Positions 32,265 through 39,169 of a DNA stretch of 64,000 bases are shown piece by piece (position 1 is the stretch's first letter; each line of letters opens with the position of its first letter). Location of the stretch: assembly GCA_040216885.1 (NCBI GenBank), contig JAVJOG010000017.1:186001-250000 (forward strand), given 5' to 3'. Below the pieces are notes generated by a model that was given only the letters and a program-made list of their open reading frames with translations, had not been told where the DNA came from and did no database searches. This stretch comes from Parvibaculum sp040216885 (lineage in GTDB: Bacteria > Pseudomonadota > Alphaproteobacteria > Parvibaculales > Parvibaculaceae). A program made the translations under genes and the position numbers.

Positions 32265-32315
32265 ATGGTCACGAGGGCGCCGCATGGCCCTCGCCAACCA
32301 TGAAAGGACAGATCG

Positions 32316-32798
32316 ATGACACTGAAGACCCTTGTCGCCGGCGCGGCGACCGCGCTGGCGCTGATCGTGCCGGGCAATGCGGCCGAGACCGCCCTCGTCG
32401 CCGCCGACCAGGCCCGGCCGATCCTCGAACGGCTCTCGGGTACCTACGAGAGCGTCGGGCCCGAACGGTGGTATGGCGCGTTCGGTCACCGCAGCTTCCG
32501 GTTCGATGACGGACGCTGGTCGCTCGACTTCACGTTTGGCTTCGATCCCGCGCTCGATCAGAAGGTCTTCACCTTCTCGACCGAGGGACCCTATGCGCTC
32601 GTCGCCCCGTCGGACGCCGTCCCGCAGGCGCACCACACGGTGTTCTTCGAGGACGTCAAGCGCGTGACGCTGCACATCGACGATCCCGAACTCGTCGCAC
32701 AGATGGGCATGGCCGATTGCGGCCTTGAGGTCGGCGTCAGCGTGGACATCTCGGAGACCGGTTGCGCCAACTGGAAGCCGGTGGCGGAATGCGGCTAG
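32316..32798 (+). CDS. Exported protein of unknown family, ended early by an amber codon
   Basis: A 160-residue product with a signal peptide (LKTLVAGAATALALIVPGNA, ending near residue 22) and no domain I recognise. AAAGGA lies 7 bases before the ATG. The reading frame stops at TAG (32796-32798), yet the same frame continues for 41 sense codons that look like genuine protein (DHDLFALDTEGRLYFGVRPA and on) and ends at TGA 32922-32924. The likely original protein has 202 residues, with a Tyr or similar residue at the TAG. It heads an operon with a YciI protein and an ECF42-type sigma factor. Either the gene is inactivated, the amber codon is read through, or there is a sequencing error. Confidence 0.7.
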   Translation: MTLKTLVAGAATALALIVPGNAAETALVAADQARPILERLSGTYESVGPERWYGAFGHRSFRFDDGRWSLDFTFGFDPALDQKVFTFSTEGPYALVAPSDAVPQAHHTVFFEDVKRVTLHIDDPELVAQMGMADCGLEVGVSVDISETGCANWKPVAECG

Positions 32799-32924
32799 GA
32801 CCATGACCTGTTCGCCCTCGATACCGAAGGCCGGCTCTATTTCGGCGTGCGTCCGGCCGACAATGACATGTGCACGCCCGACAAGGTGCCCGGCGCGTTG
32901 CTTGCGCCGGTTGCCAAGCGCTGA
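32799..32924 (+). pseudogene. In-frame continuation beyond the amber codon
   Basis: After TAG the frame reads on without a gap as DHDLFALDTEGRLYFGVRPA, then DNDMCTPDKVPGALLAPVAKR and TGA. Codon use has the same GC-rich third positions as the first part. No ribosome binding site or ATG is placed to start it separately: the only in-frame ATG is near its end. It is therefore best read as the detached C-terminus of the preceding gene. Confidence 0.65.
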
Positions 32925-32978
32925 CCCCCATCGGAGAATCAGGACCTGTCCGCGCGGCGGGCAGACCAGGAGCGAACC

Positions 32979-33323
32979 ATGCAATACATGATCATGAACT
33001 ATGTGCGGCCCGATGAGTTCGTCGGTGAAGGCACGCCGGACAACCAGCCGAAAGAGGCCTGGAAGGCCTACACGCAGGCGATGATCGACGCCGGCGTGAT
33101 GGTGGAGGGCAATGCGTTGCATCCGGCGCACACGGCCACCACCGTGCGGCTGCGCGACGGCCAGCGCGAGATCGCCGACGGACCCTACGCCGACACCAAG
33201 GAGCATCTGGGCGGCTACTACATCATCGAGGTTCCCGATCTCGACACCGCGCTCGACTGGGCGGCAAGGAACCCCGCTGCCGGCAGTGGCGCGGTCGAGG
33301 TGCGGCCCGTGGTGATGCGTTGA
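32979..33323 (+). CDS. YciI-like (DGPF-domain) protein
   Basis: A 114-residue cytosolic protein of the YciI/DGPF family, with the hallmark DGPYADTKEHLGGYYIIEV in the second half and MIMNY at the start. YciI folds resemble ferredoxin-like dimers; the function is unknown. DGPF proteins are the standard genomic partners of ECF42 sigma factors, and here the stop overlaps the sigma-factor start by four bases (TTGA at 33320-33323), so the pair is translationally coupled. Confidence 0.85.
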   Translation: MQYMIMNYVRPDEFVGEGTPDNQPKEAWKAYTQAMIDAGVMVEGNALHPAHTATTVRLRDGQREIADGPYADTKEHLGGYYIIEVPDLDTALDWAARNPAAGSGAVEVRPVVMR

Positions 33324-34567
33324 CGCAACAGGGTCAAACGGCGCGCCGGGCGGCCGAACGGGCCGCCCGGCTGTCCTATGGCCGGCTGATCGCCTTTCTC
33401 GCCGCACGAACCGGCGATGTCGCCGGCGCCGAGGACGCGCTGGGCGACGCCCTTGTGGCCGCCCTGAAGGCGTGGCCGGCCAGCGGCGTGCCGGACAGAC
33501 CCGAAGCGTGGCTCCTGACGGTGGCGCGACGCCGCATCCTTGACCGCCAGCGCAGCCAGACCACCGCCGAGGCCCATCGGGCCCATCTCGTCCTTCTGGA
33601 CGAGGAACGACAGGCAATGCGCGCGCAGACCGGGTTTCCCGACGAGCGGCTGAAACTGATGTTCGTGTGCGCGCACCCGGCAATCGACGAAAAGGCCCGC
33701 ACACCGCTGATGCTGCAGCTTGTCCTGGGCCTTGACGTTGCGCGAATGGCATCGGCGTTCGTGATGGCGCCGGCCACGCTCGGGCAACGGCTCGTGCGCG
33801 CCAAGGCCAAGATCAAGGACGCCGGAATCGGCTTCGCCGTGCCGGAACCGGCCGTTTTCCGGGAGCGGATGGGCAGCGTTCTCGATGCGGTCTACGCAGC
33901 CTACACGGTCGGCTGGGACGGCGCCCATGGCGAGGACGCCAAGGCGGCCGCGCTCGCCGCGGAGGCGGTCTGGCTGGGCCGCCTGATCGTGCATCTTGTC
34001 CCCGACGACCCCGAAGCGTCGGGCCTTCTGGCGCTGATGCTGCTGTGCGAATCGCGGCGTGCGGCACGGCGCGATCCGGAAACGGGCGCCTTTATCGCCA
34101 TTGCCGAACAGGACGTGGCGATGTGGGATGACGGTATGGCCGATGAAGCCGAGAGCCTGCTTCGCCGCGCCGGAGAAGCGGAGCGCCCGGGCCGCTATCA
34201 GCTTGAGGCCGCCATTCAGGCCGTTCATGCGGATCGCCGGCGGTCCGGGTCGATCCGGTGGGACGAGATCGTGCTTCTCTACCGTGGACTGGTCGCGCTT
34301 TCGCCGACCGCCGGCGCGCTGTGCGGGCTGGCGGCGGCGCTGGCCGAAAAGGGCGACGTCGAAGGCGCACATGCGCTTCTGTCGGACGCGGCCATCCCGA
34401 ATCGCGAGCGATATCAACCCTATTGGGCGACACGCGCCCATATCGAGGCGCTCGGTGGCGATCGGCAGGCGGCGATCGAGTCATACCGCCGGGCCGCATC
34501 CCTGAGCACGGATCCGGCCGTGCGCACCCATCTGGACGTCCGGCGCATAGCGCTTGCGGACGGCTGA
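33320..34567 (+). CDS. ECF42-type RNA polymerase sigma factor with C-terminal TPR extension
   Basis: A 415-residue sigma factor. The sigma-2 region (about residues 10-75) contains YGRLIAFLAARTGDVAGAEDAL and PEAWLLTVARRRILDRQR. The sigma-4 helix-turn-helix covers about 115-160. The last 230 residues form an alpha-helical, TPR-like domain (LLALMLLCESRRAARRD, LYRGLVALSPTAGALCGL), which is the mark of ECF42 and replaces an anti-sigma factor. The TTG at 33320 overlapping the YciI stop is the start; no ATG fits. It presumably drives its own operon from the site at 32238. The inducing signal is unknown. Confidence 0.85.
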   Translation: MTQQGQTARRAAERAARLSYGRLIAFLAARTGDVAGAEDALGDALVAALKAWPASGVPDRPEAWLLTVARRRILDRQRSQTTAEAHRAHLVLLDEERQAMRAQTGFPDERLKLMFVCAHPAIDEKARTPLMLQLVLGLDVARMASAFVMAPATLGQRLVRAKAKIKDAGIGFAVPEPAVFRERMGSVLDAVYAAYTVGWDGAHGEDAKAAALAAEAVWLGRLIVHLVPDDPEASGLLALMLLCESRRAARRDPETGAFIAIAEQDVAMWDDGMADEAESLLRRAGEAERPGRYQLEAAIQAVHADRRRSGSIRWDEIVLLYRGLVALSPTAGALCGLAAALAEKGDVEGAHALLSDAAIPNRERYQPYWATRAHIEALGGDRQAAIESYRRAASLSTDPAVRTHLDVRRIALADG

Positions 34568-34642
34568 CCGCAACTGGTGGCAAGCGGTGGCGGACGCGAT
34601 GGCAATCTTGCGGGCGCCAGCGCCCCGTGCCAAACATTGACC

Positions 34643-35134
34643 ATGGTCACAAGACGCCTTTCCGGCGAAGCCGGACATCGCCGCAAGTTCCTGGCGATCA
34701 TCGACGAGACGCCGGAATGCGAGCGCGCGGTTCTTTATGCCGCGCGGCGGGCGGCCAACACCCATGGCGGGCTGATCCTTTTGTTCGTGATCGCGCCGGG
34801 CGACTTCCAGCACTGGCTTGGCGTCGAGCAGGTCATGCGCGAGGAGGCGCTCGAGCGCGCCGAGCAGGTGATCTCGAAATATGCGACGCTCGCCCGCGAG
34901 AAATGCAGCGTGGAAGCCGAGACGGTCATCCGCGAGGGCAACGGAGCCGAGCAGATCCACGCGCTGATCGAGGAGGACCAGGACATCGCCATCCTCGTTC
35001 TCGCCGCCAGCGCCGCCAAGGAAGGCCCCGGACCGCTGGTTTCGTCGATCGCCGGGCGCGAAGCGGCGTTTCCGATCCCCGTGACCGTGGTTCCCGCCAA
35101 CCTGACCGACGAGGATATCGAGAGCCTCTCATGA
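34643..35134 (+). CDS. Universal stress protein (UspA family)
   Basis: A 163-residue single-domain Usp: the first strand KFLAIIDETPECERAVLYAARRA, the middle LLFVIAPGDF, and the C-terminal strand FPIPVTVVPANLT. The glycine-rich ATP-binding pattern (GxxG-x9-GS/T) is not clearly kept in AASAAKEGPGPLVSSIAG, so ATP binding is uncertain. The ATG at 34643 starts the homology. It lies between the sigma-factor operon and nfu; trpS-usp-nfu is a usual rhizobial order, which suggests that the ECF42 operon was inserted between trpS and usp. Confidence 0.85.
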   Translation: MVTRRLSGEAGHRRKFLAIIDETPECERAVLYAARRAANTHGGLILLFVIAPGDFQHWLGVEQVMREEALERAEQVISKYATLAREKCSVEAETVIREGNGAEQIHALIEEDQDIAILVLAASAAKEGPGPLVSSIAGREAAFPIPVTVVPANLTDEDIESLS

Positions 35135-35189
35135 CCCGGCACGCCGGGGCCGGCGACAGACGCGCGACGATTTGTGTTCGCCCCCACGC

Positions 35190-35218
35190 TTGATGGGGCG
35201 GTGTTTTGATCCTATTTT
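35190..35218 (+). promoter_or_regulatory. Candidate sigma-70 promoter of nfu
   Basis: TTGATG at 35190 and TATTTT at 35213 are spaced by 17 bases. Each matches the consensus at four of six positions. The start of transcription would fall near 35225, inside the palindrome at 35217-35231. Confidence 0.45.
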
Positions 35219-35231
35219 GGAATCATTCCAA
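35217..35231. promoter_or_regulatory. Irr-like palindrome overlapping the nfu promoter
   Basis: TTGGAATCATTCCAA is a perfect palindrome with 7-base arms and a single central base. The GAATCATTC core fits the iron-control element bound by Irr in rhizobia (TTAGAA-nnn-TTCTAA) with one symmetrical change per arm. It covers the end of the -10 element and the predicted start site, a position suited to repression. Fifteen bases separate its left end from the end of any other feature, and the nfu ATG is 13 bases after it. Confidence 0.5.
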
Positions 35232-35244
35232 TCCGAGGCAAGCC

Positions 35245-35814
35245 ATGTTCATCCAGACCGAAACGACGCCCAATCCCGCGACGCTGAAATTCCTGCCCGG
35301 CCAGGTGGTCATGGATATGGGCACCGCCGACTTCCGCGAGCCGCAGGAAGCGGCCGCAAAATCGCCGCTCGCCGCGCGCCTGTTCGAGGTCGACGGCGTG
35401 AAAGGCGTGTTCTTCGGCTATGACTTCGTCACCGTGACGAAAGACGACGCGCTGGAATGGCCGCACATGAAGCCGGCGGTTCTGGCCGCGATCATGGAGC
35501 ATTTCATGGCCGGCGCGCCGGTGATGGCCGAGCAGCACGATGGCGCGGCCCCGGCTGCCGACGAGGAGTTCTTCGACGCGGGCGACGAGAGCATCGTGGC
35601 GACGATCAAGGAACTGATCGAGACCCGCGTGCGGCCCGCCGTCGCGCAGGATGGCGGCGACATCACCTTCCAGGGCTACCGTGACGGCGTTGTCTTCCTG
35701 CACATGAAGGGCGCCTGCGCCGGCTGCCCGTCCTCGACGGCGACGCTCAAGCACGGCATCCAGAACCTGTTGCGCCACTTCATTCCCGAGGTCGAGCAGG
35801 TCGAGGCCGTCTGA
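35245..35814 (+). CDS. NifU/Nfu family iron-sulfur cluster carrier
   Basis: A 189-residue Nfu protein. The N-terminal Nfu_N domain (residues 1-88) starts MFIQTETTPNPATLKFLPG. The C-terminal NifU-like domain (about 110-185) has the cluster-binding pair CxxC in GACAGCPSS. It hands 4Fe-4S clusters to target enzymes. The ATG at 35245 begins the homology and follows GAGGC. A palindrome resembling an Irr site overlaps its promoter, so it may be controlled by iron. A terminator follows at 35851. Confidence 0.92.
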   Translation: MFIQTETTPNPATLKFLPGQVVMDMGTADFREPQEAAAKSPLAARLFEVDGVKGVFFGYDFVTVTKDDALEWPHMKPAVLAAIMEHFMAGAPVMAEQHDGAAPAADEEFFDAGDESIVATIKELIETRVRPAVAQDGGDITFQGYRDGVVFLHMKGACAGCPSSTATLKHGIQNLLRHFIPEVEQVEAV

Positions 35815-35850
35815 CCGGCGCGCGATCTCGCAACCATCCACCGAAACGAT

Positions 35851-35879
35851 AAAAGCCGGGCCAAGCGCCCGGCTTTTTT
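35851..35879. terminator. Bidirectional Rho-independent terminator
   Basis: AAAAGCCGGGC and GCCCGGCTTTTTT form a long stem around a CAAGC-centred loop with A and T tracts on both sides. It serves nfu from the left and the L,D-transpeptidase gene (stop at 35907) from the right. Confidence 0.9.
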
Positions 35880-35906
35880 CGTTGATCCAGCGAATTCGTT
35901 GGCCGG

Positions 35907-36533
35907 TCAGCCCTGCAGGACGACGACCTTGGCGCCCGGCTCCACGCGGTTGTAGAGATCGACCACATCCTGGTTCATCAGGCGGATGCAGCCGGACGAG
36001 ACGGCCTTGCCGATCGACTGCCATTGCGGCGTGCCGTGCAGGCGGTAGCCGGTGTCGCGGCCGCCGCGCATCAGATAGAGCGCGCGGGCGCCGAGCGGAT
36101 TGTGCAGGCCCGGCTCCATGCCGCCGCGATACTTGGCCAGTTCCGGCTGGCGGCGGATCATCGGCTCGGGCGGCGTCCAGGTCGGCCATTTGCGCTTCCA
36201 GCCGACGCGCGCGGTGCCCGACCAGCGGAACCCGTCACGGCCGACGCCGATGCCATAGCGCAGCGCCTTGCCGTCTTCCTGGACCAGATAGAGGTGCCGG
36301 TTCGGCGTATCGACGATGATCGTGCCCGGCCTGTGCGGCGTGTCGTAGTCGACGACCTGGCGGCGGAACTCGGCCGGCACCTTGGAAACCGGGATCTTCG
36401 GCAGGGTGTATTCCCCGTCCGACATGCCGGCATAGGCGCTGGCGAAGTAGCTCGAATTCGTGGTCGCCGAGCAGCCGGCAAGCCCGGTGGCGGCGATCGC
36501 GGCGATGCCGCCAAGGAATGCGCGTCGTTGCAT
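35907..36533 (-). CDS. L,D-transpeptidase lipoprotein (ErfK/YbiS family)
   Basis: A 208-residue envelope protein. The N-terminus has a twin-arginine start (QRRAFLGG), a hydrophobic run and a lipobox LAGC with Cys20 or so as the lipidated residue. The YkuD domain occupies about residues 65-208, with the catalytic histidine region YRLHGTP and the active-site motif SSGCIRLMN. It makes 3-3 peptidoglycan cross-links or attaches envelope proteins to the wall. The ATG at 36533 was chosen because it gives this signal; the frame is open 43 codons further upstream without meaning. Confidence 0.9.
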   Translation of the reverse strand: MQRRAFLGGIAAIAATGLAGCSATTNSSYFASAYAGMSDGEYTLPKIPVSKVPAEFRRQVVDYDTPHRPGTIIVDTPNRHLYLVQEDGKALRYGIGVGRDGFRWSGTARVGWKRKWPTWTPPEPMIRRQPELAKYRGGMEPGLHNPLGARALYLMRGGRDTGYRLHGTPQWQSIGKAVSSGCIRLMNQDVVDLYNRVEPGAKVVVLQG

Positions 36534-36707
36534 GATACCCCTCAACCGAAAAAATCCATGCCCATTGGCCCCAAACATGGTTAAGACCACGTTACATGAA
36601 GGACCCCGATACCCGCAAGGATTAGGGGGCCGGTTCTTGTGTGGCTGTGCGCTTTGGCACACACTGTCACAAAGGAACCACAGTTTCCCCTGCGTCCGGG
36701 AGTTGCC

Positions 36708-37178
36708 ATGCCGCTCGTTTCAGCCGCAACGGCGCATCCGCTCGTCGACGGCCGCCAGTCCGACCGCGCGCTCGCCGTGCGCCGGGGCGTTCAGATCATG
36801 CTCACGGAGATGGGCTTTTCGCACGTGCCCGAGATGACGCTCGCCAACGGCCGCCGGGCCGATCTGGTGGCGCTGGGCGGCGACGGGACGATCATGATCG
36901 TCGAGATCAAGTCCTCGCCCGAGGACATGCTCGCCGATCGCAAATGGCCCGACTATCGCGGGTTCTGCGACCGGCTGTGTTTCGCCACGCTGCCCGACGT
37001 GCCGCAGGCGCTCTTTCCGGCCGATTGCGGCTTCATCCGCGCTGACGCGCACGGCGCGGCGTGTCTGGTCGAACCGCCCGAACACAGGCTCGCGCCGGCG
37101 CGCCGCAAGGCGATGACGCTCAGATTCGCGCGCTGTGCCGCCGAGCGGCTGCTCGCCGCCGAATGGGCGTCGGCCTGA
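36708..37178 (+). CDS. mmcB: MmcB family DNA repair protein
   Basis: A 156-residue protein. It carries a PD-(D/E)xK nuclease-like core: DLVALGGDGTIMIVEIKSS with Asp, Glu and Lys in the expected spacing, then DRKWPDYRGFCDRL. This matches MmcB of Caulobacter and rhizobia, an SOS-linked protein thought to act in repair of mitomycin-type damage. I looked for the alphaproteobacterial LexA box (GAAC/GTTC repeats 11 apart) upstream and did not find a convincing one. It converges with regA with 16 bases between. Confidence 0.82.
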   Translation: MPLVSAATAHPLVDGRQSDRALAVRRGVQIMLTEMGFSHVPEMTLANGRRADLVALGGDGTIMIVEIKSSPEDMLADRKWPDYRGFCDRLCFATLPDVPQALFPADCGFIRADAHGAACLVEPPEHRLAPARRKAMTLRFARCAAERLLAAEWASA

Positions 37179-37194
37179 CCAGTGCCGAAGCGCG

Positions 37195-37767
37195 TCAGCG
37201 CGGAGCGCGCTTGGCGAGGATGCGCTGCAGCGTGCGCCGGTGCATGTTCAGCCGGCGCGCCGTCTCGGACACGTTGCGGTCGCACATCTCGTAGACGCGC
37301 TGAATGTGTTCCCAGCGCACGCGATCGGCCGACATCGGGTTTTCCGGCGGCGGCGGCGTCTGGTCGGGCGACACGGTCAGCGCGTTATAGACGTCGTCGG
37401 CATCGGCCGGCTTGGCCAGATAGTCGATCGCGCCGAGCTTCACCGCGTTCACGGCGGTGGCGATGTTGCCGTAGCCGGTCAGAACGATCGCGCGGGCGTC
37501 GGGGCGACGCGCATGCAGCGCCTTGATGACCTCGAGCCCGTTGCCGTCGTCGAGCCGCATGTCGACCACCGCGTAGGCCGGCGGTTCGGCATCGACCTTG
37601 GCGAGCCCGTCGGCGACCGATTCGGCCATTTCGACGGTAAACCCGCGGGTTTCCATGGCCCGGCCGAGACGCCGCAGGAACGGCACGTCGTCATCGACCA
37701 GAAGAAGCGTTGCGTCCGGCCCGGGCTCGACGGCCACCGGATCGGCGAGGGTTTCCTGAAGTGCCAT
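37195..37767 (-). CDS. regA: Redox response regulator RegA/ActR/PrrA
   Basis: A 190-residue regulator. The receiver (about 20-135) has the acidic pair LLVDDD, the phosphorylated Asp in VVDMRLDDGNG and the Lys in LAKPAD. A proline-rich hinge (TPPPPENP) leads to a Fis-type helix-turn-helix NVSETARRLNMHRRTLQRIL at the end, which is almost invariant in this family. It controls respiration, carbon and nitrogen fixation genes by oxygen state. ATG 37767 has AAAGG seven bases ahead; a GTG two codons earlier is possible. Its kinase is encoded just upstream. Confidence 0.94.
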   Translation of the reverse strand: MALQETLADPVAVEPGPDATLLLVDDDVPFLRRLGRAMETRGFTVEMAESVADGLAKVDAEPPAYAVVDMRLDDGNGLEVIKALHARRPDARAIVLTGYGNIATAVNAVKLGAIDYLAKPADADDVYNALTVSPDQTPPPPENPMSADRVRWEHIQRVYEMCDRNVSETARRLNMHRRTLQRILAKRAPR

Positions 37768-37790
37768 TGTCACACCTTTCTTTGCCAGTT

Positions 37791-39116
37791 CTACGCCGCT
37801 TTGGCCTCGATGGATGAGCGCGGCCAGCGCACGGTGATGGCCGCGCCGGCATCGGGCCGTCCGGCGTTGCGGAAATGCAGGGTCGCGCCGCTGCGCTCGA
37901 GCAGCGTCTTGGCGATGAAGATGCCGAGCCCCAGGCCCGGCCCGCCCTTGCGGCTGCGTATGATCGAGCGTGACGCGCCAAGGTCCGGCTCGCCGAGCTT
38001 CTCGAGCTGATCGGTCGGAAAGCCCGGGCCGTCATCGACGATGGCGATGCGCACATGCTCGCTCGACCAGTCCAGATCGATCATCACCTGCTCGCGCGCG
38101 AAGTCGACGGCGTTCTCGACCAGGTTGCCGAGCCCGTGCATGATGCCGTCGTTGCGGCGCAGCACCGGTTCGGGCGAACCGTCGTCGCTGTGGCGTGTGG
38201 TGATCTCCACGCCGAACGCGCGATGCGGGTCGGCCACCTCCTCGACCATCTCCCGCAGCGACATGCGCGAGATCATCTCCTCGCTGCTGGTGTTGAGCGT
38301 CGAGAGGCGCGACAGGATCTCCCGGCACCGGTCGGCCTGGGCACGCAGCAGCCGCACGTCTTCCTTGAGGGGATCGGCCTCGGTGGTGGCGCGATCCATC
38401 TCCTTTGAGACCAGCGAGATCGTGGCGAGCGGAGTGCCCAGTTCATGGGCGGCAGCGGCGGCAAGCCCGTCGAGCGCCGACAGGTGCTGTTCGCGCTGCA
38501 GCACCAGTTCGGTCGCCGCGAGCGCATCGGCGAGGCTGCGCGCCTCGTCGGCGACCCGGTGCACGTAAAAGGCGGTGAACGCCACCGATGACAGGACCGC
38601 CGCCCACATGCCTGCAACGAACACGAACGGGATGTCGAAGGGTATGTCCGGATGCCAGGGCAGCGGCAGATGGGTGAAGACGAGAACGGTCGCGGCCACG
38701 ACGACCACGACGCCGAGCGCGGCGGTGTAGAGGGCCGGGAGCGTTGCGGCCGAAATGATCACCGGCACGATCAAGAGGACCGAGAACGGGTTCTCGAGCC
38801 CGCCGGTCAGGAACAGCAGCGCGGCGAGCTGGGCGATGTCGAAAGCGAGCACGGCGAACACCGCGAGCGGATCGAGGCGGCGGTTGGCCGGAAAAATCCA
38901 GGTCAGGATCAGGTTCAGCAGGGCCGAGGCGGCGATCAGCACGAAACAGGCGACGATCGGAAAGGCAAAGCCGAGCCAGCCGGCGACGACCGCGACGGCG
39001 ACGCTCTGGCCGAACACGGCGATCCAGCGCGTGTTCGTCAATGTCGACATGCGCAGGCGACGGCGCGCGAAGCGCTCGCCGACGCCGACGGTCGGTCGTG
39101 TGACCTGCTGATCCAT
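37791..39116 (-). CDS. regB: Redox sensor histidine kinase RegB/ActS/PrrB
   Basis: A 441-residue membrane kinase with six hydrophobic helices in residues 30-190. The quinone-sensing motif GGLENPF is at 105-111. The phosphorylated histidine is His224 in AAAHELGTPLATI. Cys264 in ADRCREILSR matches the redox-active cysteine 265 of Rhodobacter RegB. The ATPase motifs include GLGNLVENAVDFA and DDGPGFP. It phosphorylates RegA under reducing conditions. regA follows after 23 bases, in one operon. Confidence 0.94.
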   Translation of the reverse strand: MDQQVTRPTVGVGERFARRRLRMSTLTNTRWIAVFGQSVAVAVVAGWLGFAFPIVACFVLIAASALLNLILTWIFPANRRLDPLAVFAVLAFDIAQLAALLFLTGGLENPFSVLLIVPVIISAATLPALYTAALGVVVVVAATVLVFTHLPLPWHPDIPFDIPFVFVAGMWAAVLSSVAFTAFYVHRVADEARSLADALAATELVLQREQHLSALDGLAAAAAHELGTPLATISLVSKEMDRATTEADPLKEDVRLLRAQADRCREILSRLSTLNTSSEEMISRMSLREMVEEVADPHRAFGVEITTRHSDDGSPEPVLRRNDGIMHGLGNLVENAVDFAREQVMIDLDWSSEHVRIAIVDDGPGFPTDQLEKLGEPDLGASRSIIRSRKGGPGLGLGIFIAKTLLERSGATLHFRNAGRPDAGAAITVRWPRSSIEAKAA

Positions 39117-39169
39117 GCCCGCTTATATGGACCTGCGAGGGTCCGTTCGCCAGATTGGAATCGTTCAAA

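Noticed and set aside
36534..36707. LexA/SOS box ahead of mmcB
   Set aside because: Only single GTTC or GAAC half-sites are seen, not two at the required spacing.
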